NCBI GenBank assembly: GCA_031291295.1
Contig: JARLJI010000103.1
Span: forward strand, 1-64,000
Direction of reading: 5' to 3'
Source of the DNA: Rhodoferax sp.
GTDB taxonomy: Bacteria; Pseudomonadota; Gammaproteobacteria; Burkholderiales; Burkholderiaceae_C
Length of the DNA: 64,000 nucleotides
Shown here: positions 1 to 7,947 of the stretch, piece after piece
Numbering within the stretch: the stretch's first letter is position 1
How the letters are laid out: the number at the start of each line of letters is the position of its first letter
The notes under the pieces: model-generated
What the model was told of the DNA's origin: nothing
Databases searched by the model: none
What the model saw: the letters and a program-made list of their open reading frames with translations, nothing else
Made by a program: the position numbers and the translations under genes

Positions 1-110
1 CGACCGACCCAGAGCACGAGTCCCTCAAAGAGTGGATCGGCGGCTCGTTCGACCCCACCGCTTTCGATGTCGCCGAGGTCAATGAGCGACTGAAGCCATC
101 TGAAACTTGA
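1..110 (+). CDS. C-terminal fragment of a pRiA4b ORF-3-like (TnpR-passenger type) protein
   Basis: This is an open frame entering from the left edge (codons start at base 3) and stopping with TGA at 108-110. The visible residues contain EWIGGSFDPTAFDVAEVN, which resembles the conserved end of plasmid pRiA4b ORF-3-like proteins (usually a WLGG.FDPE.FD..EVN pattern). The family is common on plasmids and islands and its biochemical role is not established. Only 35 residues are visible, so the assignment rests on the C-terminal signature alone. Its position at the edge of a defence-like cassette fits an accessory region. Confidence 0.6.
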   Translation, partial: TDPEHESLKEWIGGSFDPTAFDVAEVNERLKPSET

Positions 111-170
111 CTGTCAAGAACGGTACTGGTCGGGCGCTTACGCCTATGGCACCCGCAGTGTCGAGCTCTG

Positions 171-383
171 ATGCATGTCGAACCTGGTACACACTACGCC
201 CGCCTCTATGGTTTCACCGTTGCCAAGCTGCGCTGCGTTCTCGGCCCCGCCGACGTGATGGGCGCCGACTACTTGAGCGAGACCTTTCGCGTGCTCAAGA
301 ATGGTGAAACGCGGGAGTTCGGGAATTACCGCTCCCAGCGACTGGTGCCGGCTCCGTGGGATGCACAGGGAGCTTTGCACTGA
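171..383 (+). CDS. small hypothetical protein preceding the HEPN/RES gene
   Basis: This is a 70-residue open frame whose TGA stop (381-383) shares its last base with the ATG of the next gene (TGATG), an arrangement often seen in translationally coupled pairs. I recognise no domain, and no good Shine-Dalgarno sequence precedes the ATG at 171. It could be a real small protein, a degraded fragment, or chance. The stop/start overlap is the main support. Confidence 0.3.
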   Translation: MHVEPGTHYARLYGFTVAKLRCVLGPADVMGADYLSETFRVLKNGETREFGNYRSQRLVPAPWDAQGALH

Positions 384-1594
384 TGGGAATCGTGAAATCA
401 ATGATGATGAGAGACGAAGACCGGGGATGGTCTGACCCGGAAAAGTATGTTTGTCGAGCTTGTGTTGATGATGACTATCTCCGCATGGTGGTCCGAATGA
501 ACCTTACTGCGAATCGATGTGACTATTGCGACGGTAGAAGAAAGGCAGCTCCAGTTGAGGCGATTTTGGAACCTATTGCAAGGGCTCTCTTCACCGAATT
601 CAATGACTACGAAAATGCAGGCTGCCCTTATGGAAGAGATGTTCCCGACATTCCGATGTCCTTGACCGTCGACGCGTTGCAGTGTCTCCCCCTTGAATGC
701 AACGAAAACCTGCTTGCAGACATCGCAGACGCATTTGTCAATGACCAATGGGTTGAAGCCCCGGGCGGGTCGTGGATGGGGTCACGTGAACACGAAGAGC
801 TTGGGTGGTCTTGGCGCCGTTTCGTTGAGGTCATCAAGCATGAGACGCGCTTTCATTTCGGCTCAGTCAATGACGATTCAACTCGTGGGCATGGGGAAAT
901 CAAGGTGTCCGAGGTCTTGCCAACCATAGGGCATATGGTCGGGCGGCAGGGAATGGTGGTCGTGGTTAAAGAAGGAACAACGCTTTACCGCGTAAGGCCG
1001 CGCACTGCTGATGCAGTTTGGGCTCTTACTGCTGACCAGCTTGGTGCGCCACCCCCCTCTAAGGCTCCGGCTGGTCGTATGAACCCTGCTGGAATTGCCT
1101 ACCTGTACACATCGCTTGACGAGGCAACGGCGGTTGCAGAGACCGTGGCAAGACCGCCCGCAACACTGGCCATCTCATCGTGGCAGGCGACGCGGAAGTT
1201 GTTGGTCATAGACTTCACGAAGCTGCCCGAAATTCCTTCGGTCTTTGACGTCGAGAATCGGCGAAAGAGGGAAGCGCTCTTGTTCCTTCGTGATTTCATC
1301 GACGACATAGCTCAACCTATCCAGAAAGATGGCTCTGAGCATATTGACTATGTGCCATCTCAAGTGGTTTCGGAATTCTTTGCACAGTCATTCACGCTCC
1401 CCGGAGACGGTCGACGAATTGATGGTTTGAAGTATCCCAGTGCGGTTCGCCCAGGGGGTGAGAACCTCGTGCTGTTTCCGGCGAAAGGGCACGTCCGAGA
1501 ACGCTTCGACAAGGTCAAGTTTGGCACTGCAAGTGAAAGAACCTTCGCAGACCAGTTTGCGTTGATGGAATTTATCAAGCCGAGAAACAGATGA
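383..1594 (+). CDS. HEPN/RES N-terminal domain protein with C-terminal RES (NAD-degrading toxin-type) domain
   Basis: The 403-residue product begins with a short Cys-rich region (CRAC ... CDYC, roughly residues 24-50) and an acidic helical part that matches the HEPN/RES N-terminal domain layout I know. A RES domain follows from about residue 210, with YRVRP, then PAGRMNPAGIAYLYTS, a Glu in VAET, and DGLKYPS near the end. RES toxins such as MbcT act on NAD+, so an NAD-depleting effector is a reasonable inference here. The start at 383 has AGGGAG ten bases upstream; the family's usual beginning resembles the Met run at 401-407, so a later start is possible. It is the first large gene of a plus-strand cassette that continues with three nuclease-like genes. 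The DNA is visibly AT-richer than the core genome to the right. Confidence 0.75.
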   Translation: MGIVKSMMMRDEDRGWSDPEKYVCRACVDDDYLRMVVRMNLTANRCDYCDGRRKAAPVEAILEPIARALFTEFNDYENAGCPYGRDVPDIPMSLTVDALQCLPLECNENLLADIADAFVNDQWVEAPGGSWMGSREHEELGWSWRRFVEVIKHETRFHFGSVNDDSTRGHGEIKVSEVLPTIGHMVGRQGMVVVVKEGTTLYRVRPRTADAVWALTADQLGAPPPSKAPAGRMNPAGIAYLYTSLDEATAVAETVARPPATLAISSWQATRKLLVIDFTKLPEIPSVFDVENRRKREALLFLRDFIDDIAQPIQKDGSEHIDYVPSQVVSEFFAQSFTLPGDGRRIDGLKYPSAVRPGGENLVLFPAKGHVRERFDKVKFGTASERTFADQFALMEFIKPRNR

Positions 1595-1619
1595 CCAACA
1601 GACTTTTTAACGGAGCCCA

Positions 1620-2858
1620 ATGAAAACCAACAAAAAACCGTTTCCATTGTCTACCGTGTCCGCTGCCAATGGCATCCGGCAGCGCATCGACACCAACCCG
1701 GACTTTCAGCGTCCCGCAGTCTGGTCCAACTCACAAAAGCAATTGCTGGTGGACTCCATCTTGCGGGAGTACGACGTGCCCAAGATGTACTGGCGCAAAC
1801 TGTCGAGCAAACCAGAGCGCTATGACGTGGTTGACGGACAGCAGCGTCTGCGCGCCATCTGGAGTTTTGTAGATGGCGATTTCGCGCTGCCCTCCAACGC
1901 TGAACCGGTCGATGACCTGGTGACCGCAGGTTGCAAGTACGACACTCTGCCAGACGACCTGCGCATCCGTTTCGACACGTATGCTCTGGACGTGGTGGTC
2001 CTTGAAGACACCGACGAGAACGAAGTGCGCGAGATGTTCTTGCGGCTCCAGAACGGGACCTCGCTGAAAGCGCAAGAAAAGCGCAATGCCATGCCCGGCA
2101 AGATGCGTGATTTTGTCAGGTCTCTGACTGAGCATACATTCTTCAAACGCGTAGGTTTTGGGAACACCCGATATACGCACGACCATGTGGCGGCGCAGAT
2201 GGTTTGTCTGGAGATGACCGGTGGCCCCGTGAACGTGAAGGATAGCGACCTCAATCGCATGTACCTGAACAATACGGCGTTCGACATCACCGGCAAGGCA
2301 GCCAAGGCGGTGCAGCGCACCCTTGGGCTGTTGGCTGAAATTTTTCCGGATAAGACGCCTGAGCTGGAGCGTTACAACGCCATCGCCCTCTATTGCGTCT
2401 GTGCCGAGCTGCAGCGCGCCTATGTGGTGGCGGACGTCAAAGCAGAACTACGCGCGTGGTTCTTGGACTTCGAAGCCAGGCGCCGGGCACAAGATGCACT
2501 AGACGAAGACAAGGCCGAACCGGAGTGGGTGGCCTACAAGGAAAAAATCAGCCACAGTACGGACGCCCAGGACTCCATACGGTCGCGCATGGATTTCCTG
2601 CTGAGGGACTTGCTAACGCGCTTTCCCAAGCTGGCGCTCAAGGACAATCAGCGCGATTTCACGCACGTTCAAAAGCTCACGGTATTTCGCCGCGACCACC
2701 AGACCTGCCAGGTGCGTCTGAAATGTGGCGGTGCGAAGGTGGAGTGGGATGACTGGCACTGTGACCACAAACATGCTTGGTCGAAAGGTGGCCCTACTAC
2801 GGTTGCGAACGGACAGGTGGCGTGCCCAGCCTGTAACTTGGCGAAAGGTGCGGATTGA
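1620..2858 (+). CDS. DUF262 (ParB/Srx-like) nuclease with C-terminal HNH domain
   Basis: The 412-residue product has the DUF262 N-terminal signature: QRPAVW at about 30-35, DGQQRL at about 72-77 and FLRLQNG near residue 143. DUF262 proteins such as GmrS/SspE-type restriction factors use this domain as a nucleotide-dependent regulatory or nuclease module. The last 50 residues form an HNH nuclease core with paired cysteines, WHCDHKHAWSKGG and CPACNLAKG, ending almost directly after the motif. It lies 25 bases after the HEPN/RES gene and its stop overlaps the start of the HNH_2 gene (TTGA), so the two are probably coupled. A role in cutting foreign or modified DNA is inferred from family and context. 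Confidence 0.82.
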   Translation: MKTNKKPFPLSTVSAANGIRQRIDTNPDFQRPAVWSNSQKQLLVDSILREYDVPKMYWRKLSSKPERYDVVDGQQRLRAIWSFVDGDFALPSNAEPVDDLVTAGCKYDTLPDDLRIRFDTYALDVVVLEDTDENEVREMFLRLQNGTSLKAQEKRNAMPGKMRDFVRSLTEHTFFKRVGFGNTRYTHDHVAAQMVCLEMTGGPVNVKDSDLNRMYLNNTAFDITGKAAKAVQRTLGLLAEIFPDKTPELERYNAIALYCVCAELQRAYVVADVKAELRAWFLDFEARRRAQDALDEDKAEPEWVAYKEKISHSTDAQDSIRSRMDFLLRDLLTRFPKLALKDNQRDFTHVQKLTVFRRDHQTCQVRLKCGGAKVEWDDWHCDHKHAWSKGGPTTVANGQVACPACNLAKGAD

Positions 2859-3604
2859 GTCGCCACGTTCTGAACCCACTGGAACGCACGCGTCTTGAAA
2901 AGGCCGCCGCCGACTGCGGGTTTGAGCTGTCGCCGAAGCTGCTGGGCGAACGGTTGGTATTTCGGTCAGCCCAGTTTCCCGAGTGCGTCACTGTGGAGTC
3001 ACTAGGGGATGAGGGGTTCTCGCTGCAGGCCTCGGTGCCGATGCTGTTGCCTGAACTAGTAAAGGCAACCAACGGTTTCAGGGTAAAGGACTGGAACGAC
3101 CTTTACGTGGTGCTTGACAAGGCGGCTGCCACGGCCCGCACGATGCCCGACCGCGTGGCGCAAAGGTTCCATCTGGCGACGGCGACGCTGCCGAAATCCA
3201 CTGAAGCGGAACGCTTGGTCGTGCAGCGGGTCGGACAAAACCTGTTTCGCAGCGCATTGCTTGACTATTGGCAGGGCCGTTGCTGCGTCACTGGCCTGGC
3301 TGTGCCAGAACTCTTACGGGCGTCCCATATCCGTCCCTGGGCGTTGTGCGACACCGATGAGCAACGTCTCGATGTTTTCAACGGCCTCTTACTTTCACCG
3401 AACTTAGACGCCCTGTTCGATGGGGGCTGGGTCACCTTCGAGCCGACTGGAGCGATTGTCATCGCGGCATCATGCCCTGTGACCGCGCTGGAATTGCTGG
3501 GTGTGGTGGCAGATTCACGGGTTCAAGGGCTGAAGTCCGAACACCTGCCGTATCTCGGATTTCATCGCCAACGGGTGTTCCGAGGCACAGGAGCGACTCT
3601 ATGA
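2855..3604 (+). CDS. HNH_2-family endonuclease
   Basis: The 249-residue protein carries an HNH_2 core in its second half: CVTGLAVPELLRASHIRPW, followed by NGLLLSPNLDALFDGG. These residues form the metal-binding beta-beta-alpha nuclease fold in this family. The N-terminal 130 residues are not recognised and may bind DNA or a partner. The chosen start is a TTG that overlaps the stop of the DUF262-HNH gene, so translation is likely coupled, and the stop overlaps the next ATG (ATGA). Similar HNH_2 proteins are often annotated as restriction endonucleases, and the packed cassette supports a defence role. The substrate is unknown. Confidence 0.8.
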   Translation: MSRHVLNPLERTRLEKAAADCGFELSPKLLGERLVFRSAQFPECVTVESLGDEGFSLQASVPMLLPELVKATNGFRVKDWNDLYVVLDKAAATARTMPDRVAQRFHLATATLPKSTEAERLVVQRVGQNLFRSALLDYWQGRCCVTGLAVPELLRASHIRPWALCDTDEQRLDVFNGLLLSPNLDALFDGGWVTFEPTGAIVIAASCPVTALELLGVVADSRVQGLKSEHLPYLGFHRQRVFRGTGATL

Positions 3605-4404
3605 CTCAACTCCCCCAATTTTCTGCAGACCACATCGAAGCAATCGCGCGCGTGCTGGGGCACACCACTGATGGCCTTACGGGCCCTGAAATCGGAATGA
3701 TTCTCCGGGACTGTGCTCTTCCTGATGTGAACCCGGAAGGCACTAAATGGAAGCGGCTTTACAACGCCATGGCGGCAATCCAGAACGAAAAGAGGGTGGG
3801 CAACTACCTCATCATGTTTATCAACAGGGCAATGAAACCAGTGCGATACACCGGTAACCCTGCGCTGTTTGAGCAACGTCGGCAGGCGCTCAATCCAGTG
3901 TTGATGTTTTGTGGCTTTCTCGTACGCGTCGATGGAAAGGTCGGCCACACTACCATTGCTACAACGCTTGACGAGGCGCTCCAACGGGCCAATCGACTGG
4001 AGGCGGCACTCACCGCAAGGGGCGTTCACCCCGACGTCCTTTTGTTTTGCCGCGCGGAACTACTTCAAGAAAACTATTTTCACGCAGTGTTCGAAGCCAC
4101 AAAGAGTATCGCTTCAAAGGTGCGTTCCCTGTCCGGTCTTGACGGTGATGGGGCGGAATTGGTCCAACGAGCTTTCGGATTTAGCAAAGAATCCAAGCCT
4201 GTATTGGCGATTAACGCGTTGGCCACCGAGACTGACAGGGGAGAGCAACGTGGCTTCACCAGCCTGCTGGTCGGCTTGTTTGGGTCGGTCCGTAATCCTT
4301 TGGCGCACAACGCCAAGGTCGAATGGCCGATGATGGAGCAGGACGCATTGGATATTCTGACTCTTACCTCCCTCATTCATCGGAAGCTGGACAGAGCTGC
4401 TTGA
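3601..4404 (+). CDS. TIGR02391 (Ymh) family protein with HEPN-like RNPLAH motif
   Basis: The 267-residue product resembles the TIGR02391/Hypoth_Ymh family, which is found in phage, plasmid and defence contexts and whose function is not firmly known. The C-terminal part contains GLFGSVRNPLAHN; RNPLAH is an R-x4-H arrangement like the catalytic motif of HEPN ribonucleases. The N-terminal part (DGLTGPEIGMILRDC) looks like a winged-helix segment. The ATG overlaps the preceding TGA, so it is probably made together with the HNH_2 protein. It is the last gene of the cassette. Whether it is an active RNase or a sensor cannot be told from sequence. Confidence 0.75.
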   Translation: MTQLPQFSADHIEAIARVLGHTTDGLTGPEIGMILRDCALPDVNPEGTKWKRLYNAMAAIQNEKRVGNYLIMFINRAMKPVRYTGNPALFEQRRQALNPVLMFCGFLVRVDGKVGHTTIATTLDEALQRANRLEAALTARGVHPDVLLFCRAELLQENYFHAVFEATKSIASKVRSLSGLDGDGAELVQRAFGFSKESKPVLAINALATETDRGEQRGFTSLLVGLFGSVRNPLAHNAKVEWPMMEQDALDILTLTSLIHRKLDRAA

Positions 4405-4475
4405 AGTGACCGCAGGGTCCCCGTAATAAATCTGCGGCATAAGAAGTCATCGAAGCGTGCCGTGGCCGGAGCCAT

Positions 4476-4505
4476 AAAAAGCACCCTGGCCCGAGGGCAG
4501 GGTGC
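4476..4505 (-). terminator. rho-independent terminator of the 4557-5216 gene
   Basis: On the minus strand GCACCCTG pairs with CAGGGTGC around a nine-base loop and is followed by five T. It lies about 50 bases after the stop of the minus-strand gene. It also separates that gene from the convergent cassette ending at 4404. Confidence 0.8.
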
Positions 4506-4556
4506 TGCAATCAATTCACCAGGCAACCGTGCCGCCTCACGCGCACGCAAAGGCTT

Positions 4557-5216
4557 TCATTGCGCGGCAGGTGGATTCCCGTTATCCGCCAGCGATTGCG
4601 ACCACGCAGCGAGTTCGGGAGGCTGCAAAGCCGAAACGCAGATGTGTACTGGCGCCTTCAGCCCCGGGGCCGTCGGAATGGCGTCTGCCCGAAGCATGAA
4701 TGCCGTGACCGCAAAAAACTCGTCAAAAATGGTCTGGGGGTCCTCAAAGGTCCTACCTCGTCCGGCAGTAGCCTCGACCAGAGCGTCACGGTCCGCCAAA
4801 TGAAACGCCGCCACCTGGCCCGTAAAGACATCCTGATAGCACAGCCGAGGCCCTTCGCGCCGGAAGGACTGCAGCATTTTCGCGACCGTCTGCCCCACCA
4901 GCGGCAGAACCAACCGGTGCTGCCAGGCATCCCGTTGCTGCGCGACGACCAGAAAGCACCGCCCTGACCCTAAATCAAGGCGATGCAGGGCGGTGTCCGC
5001 ATCAGCCGATTTGCTGCCCAGAAGACGAAGAAACATCGATGTGGGCACCGTGCCCGACAGCCACCAGCCATCAAGCTCGGCAGTCGGGATGTCCGCCAAT
5101 GGCAACCCGAAGTCGCCCGGCGCATAGAGCTCGCCTTGCGTCAAAAGTCCCTGTTGCCGCGCGGTGAGTATCGCTCCCACCACTCCCTTTGAATTCGTCA
5201 TGTTCAGTTTTTTCAC
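4557..5216 (-). CDS. conserved-looking hypothetical island protein
   Basis: I do not recognise this 219-residue protein. It lacks membrane segments and a signal peptide. The chosen start is a GTG preceded by GAGGAA at a good distance (minus strand); the nearby ATG at 5201 is the alternative, and an upstream ATG at 5267 has no comparable site. It has its own terminator on the 3' side and stands alone between the nuclease cassette and the replication gene. Its codon use is close to that of the replication gene, so it probably belongs to the island backbone rather than to the AT-richer cassette. Confidence 0.6.
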   Translation of the reverse strand: MKKLNMTNSKGVVGAILTARQQGLLTQGELYAPGDFGLPLADIPTAELDGWWLSGTVPTSMFLRLLGSKSADADTALHRLDLGSGRCFLVVAQQRDAWQHRLVLPLVGQTVAKMLQSFRREGPRLCYQDVFTGQVAAFHLADRDALVEATAGRGRTFEDPQTIFDEFFAVTAFMLRADAIPTAPGLKAPVHICVSALQPPELAAWSQSLADNGNPPAAQ

Positions 5217-5742
5217 GTTGATTTCCTCACGGCTGAATTGCCGTGACTCGTGTAGGCACTGGTTCAAACGAGGATTGTTTAGAGGCGGTAGATGGCGCTC
5301 ATGGGGTTAAACCAAAGGCGGGCGCCGGGGAGGATGAGGCCAGCCGCGAGGTCGGACGTGAGCGGGCGCAAGCCGCGGCGCGCGATGCAGGGAGGAGGGC
5401 GGGTGGCGACGTCGCGGCGGCGGTGTGGCCAAGGGGCCGTCTGCCGTTGCCTGCTTGTCTTTCACGCCAGCTGCCACAGCCCTGCTGACAGTGAGTGACC
5501 ATCTTCGCCGTGTGAGGGCCAATGCCGTCTCAGGAACCTGCTGGAGGTGTGTGCCCAGCGAGCAGTAATTTATAATCGAAAGGCCTGTTCGCGAGCCCAT
5601 CGGTTTTCGATTGGGGGATGAGTAGCACTGTTTTTTTGACGTTCCCCGAATTGGTTTGGCAGGCGCCTGCGAGGACCGCCATTGACTGTTGCACTGGCTT
5701 CGCCACTCCCCCATATATACGAACGGACCCTGAAAGGTGCGT
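5217..5742. other. intergenic region without a supported gene
   Basis: About 525 bases separate the 219-aa gene from the end of the replication gene. Open frames exist on both strands but none has a plausible start or a recognisable product. A TATAAT hexamer occurs on the plus strand at 5571-5576, but no gene follows it on that strand. The region could hold the promoter of the 4557-5216 gene. Confidence 0.4.
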
Positions 5743-7170
5743 TCATTGCTTGCAATACGCATGTGCAGCCCCAACGGAAACGCCCAACTCCGTGGCGATG
5801 CGCGGGTAACTAAGCCCCTGGGCACGCAGCAGGCGCGCACTCGCGCGGCGTTGCTCGACCGATTCCAGCCATTGGGCTCGCGGCTGACAGCCGGCGACCA
5901 GCCGTGCCTCGGCGCTTCGCACCACGCTGCGTCGGCGCTTTTCGGCTTTGCTGACGAGGGTTCGCATCTCTCGTTCCTCCTGTGGTGTGATACCGAGCCG
6001 CTCTATCAAGGTCGCGTTGCGCCATCGGTAGCGCGGGTCTACGGGGCGGCCCCTGAACTCAACCGTCTCGCCCCTGGCAGCGGCCTGGGCTCGGGAGTAG
6101 ACCGTCGCTGCGCACGAACGGATGTCGGCGGCGGACCAGGTGGGTGCGAATTGCCGGGCCAATTCAAGCAACTCTGACTCGATGTCCCGCGTCAGCATGG
6201 CCTCCGCAAGAAAACACGCGCAAAGGAAGAGCGGCAAGTCCCTGTGCCCGTCGGGTGCGCCGTGGGTCCAGCCCCGAAGCTCGGCGAGCTTGCGGATGTC
6301 GGCAATCCGGTCCCAAGCCAGTTGACTACGCACGAATTGCCGCAGGTTCCCATGGCCTTCCTTCGTTGCAGCTTTGCCGCCCGAAATCACCGTCAACTGC
6401 GCCACCCGCGCGTCCCGCGCCGCTTTCTCTTGCTGCCACTGCATTCGCTGTTCATCGCGCTCGAGCCGCAGGCGGGCCAGGTCGTCCCTCAGTAAAGGAA
6501 GGACCGAGGATGACAAAACCTCGAAGTCGTAGGCAATCAGCCCGCTAGCCAACTTGCTCGCGCCCATCGTGGGGGTCGCCGCCCAATGCACGACACGGAC
6601 CATGTTTGCGCTCTTGCTGTGCATGGTGTCTACGACGCGCAGCACCCGGGACGCGTCGCGGGCGTTTGTGTCAGCGCCCAGCGCGAGCAGCCGTTGACAG
6701 AGTTCATTCTGTACCGCTTGCCAACGAGGAAGGGCGCTGGCCGGTATCGGACCGCTCAGCAGCCACTTGACTTGAAGGCCCCGGCCGGAATAGACGACGA
6801 TGCTGGGCTCGGGCAACCCATCGTCATCGCAAAAGCGCAGGAGACGAGCGAGCTGGGAGTCAACGGGCAGCCCTGTGAGCTCGGCAACGTTGTAAGTATC
6901 CAGGTCCACAAACACCACGGGCATCCGCCACAGATTGACCAGTCGCCGGTTGGGTTTGAAGAATTCGCCTTGCGATATCCACGTGTCCTGGGTTCGGTCG
7001 ACCTGCCGCAGCACTTCGGGCAGGTACTCGAGCTTGTGCGAGGTTTGCTGCATCCTGCCGCCCACGGGCTTGACGAGTAACGAGAAAAAGCCGCGACGTT
7101 GTGGGTCGTGATAGGCGTACGGTTCGTCCTGTTCGAACGCGACCGCATGCTGCTGCGTGGAAATTGCCAT
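5743..7170 (-). CDS. primase-like replication protein of the mobile element
   Basis: The 475-residue product has features of archaeo-eukaryotic-type primase modules found in plasmid and island replication proteins. These are an acidic VDLD motif at residues 88-91, YSGRGLQVKW at about 127-136, and DASRVLRVVDTMHSKS at about 172-187. The last part (SYPRIATELGVSVGAAHAYC) looks like a helix-turn-helix. In the family these residues bind metal and nucleotide for primer synthesis; initiation at an island origin is my inference. The ATG at 7170 has no clear Shine-Dalgarno site. A plus-strand terminator (7228-7280) lies just upstream. Confidence 0.7.
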   Translation of the reverse strand: MAISTQQHAVAFEQDEPYAYHDPQRRGFFSLLVKPVGGRMQQTSHKLEYLPEVLRQVDRTQDTWISQGEFFKPNRRLVNLWRMPVVFVDLDTYNVAELTGLPVDSQLARLLRFCDDDGLPEPSIVVYSGRGLQVKWLLSGPIPASALPRWQAVQNELCQRLLALGADTNARDASRVLRVVDTMHSKSANMVRVVHWAATPTMGASKLASGLIAYDFEVLSSSVLPLLRDDLARLRLERDEQRMQWQQEKAARDARVAQLTVISGGKAATKEGHGNLRQFVRSQLAWDRIADIRKLAELRGWTHGAPDGHRDLPLFLCACFLAEAMLTRDIESELLELARQFAPTWSAADIRSCAATVYSRAQAAARGETVEFRGRPVDPRYRWRNATLIERLGITPQEEREMRTLVSKAEKRRRSVVRSAEARLVAGCQPRAQWLESVEQRRASARLLRAQGLSYPRIATELGVSVGAAHAYCKQ

Positions 7171-7227
7171 GATGGCCCCCCAGAACGGGAGACCCGGTTG
7201 CTATACGTGTCATCGGTTCGCCCGCTG

Positions 7228-7280
7228 CGCCCTGCCTCTCTCAGCCGACCAAAGCAAAAAGAGAGGCAGGGCGTTTTTTT
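7228..7280 (+). terminator. strong plus-strand terminator upstream of the replication gene
   Basis: A perfect 14-bp stem (7228-7241 with 7260-7273) with an 18-base loop is followed by seven T (7274-7280). It terminates transcription on the plus strand, yet no plus-strand gene precedes it; the replication gene starts at 7170 on the other strand. It may end an antisense RNA or block read-through. Confidence 0.8.
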
Positions 7281-7858
7281 GTGCAGGCCACCCCATGTGG
7301 CCTGTAGTTCGCGTGTAGCGAACGAGTGCGTGCTAAAGGGCTTTAGGGGGCTGGAATGTCAAGACCGCGTTTCTCTGCACACCGTGGCGGGGCGGGTAGT
7401 GCGGCGCAGCGCATCTGCCGTCATGGCACCAGGGCACTGTTTCAGTTGGCAGTGGTCCCCATAGCCACTTCTCACTGAGCCCCACCCGCGGTGCGGCGCT
7501 TTCGCTGCACGAGTGGACACCATGGGAAAATCCATCAACGTGTTGACTGTGGACCCTGCAGCGCCGCTACCGCTACGCGCAATCCATCAAAACCTTTTGG
7601 CCTCGAAGAAAATTCCTTCATCGTGGTGGGCGACCGTTTTAAGCAAGCCTGGGTCTCCGGTGCTCGAGACCTGGGGGTCATCGAAACCGACTTTCAAAAT
7701 TGGACGCTGACTTGCTGATGCAAGACCTGCAGGCGCAAGGGGCGAGGTTCCGCGTCGGGTAGCGGGGTGAACTGCCAGATTGGCAGCGCCACGGCGGGCG
7801 GCGAGACCCCTGCGATGGCGGCCCTGCGCGCGTGTGCTGGCGGCTCCTCCCCCAAAAT
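7281..7858. other. non-coding or degraded region between replication gene and integrase
   Basis: I see no supported gene in this region. A plus-strand open frame near 7491-7718 contains a plausible-looking stretch (SFIVVGDRFKQAWVSGARDL) but has no recognisable start or relatives I can name. It may be the remnant of an island gene. Confidence 0.4.
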
Positions 7859-7896
7859 TTAAAAGCGGTGGCCCTTTCGGGTTCACCGCCTTTTAA
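7859..7896. terminator. bidirectional terminator downstream of the integrase
   Basis: AAAAGCGGTG and CACCGCCTTTT form a stem around a short loop, with T-rich tracts on both outer sides depending on strand. It lies about 50 bases after the integrase stop (minus strand), so it most likely ends that transcript. Confidence 0.7.
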
Positions 7897-7947
7897 TTGG
7901 CCGCCGCGAGACGCCGGCGCGGCCAGCGCAGCGTCGTGATTGGGGGG

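Noticed and set aside
7491..7718. Possible small gene between replication gene and integrase
   Set aside because: No ribosome site and no known family; part of it looks protein-like, so at most a remnant.
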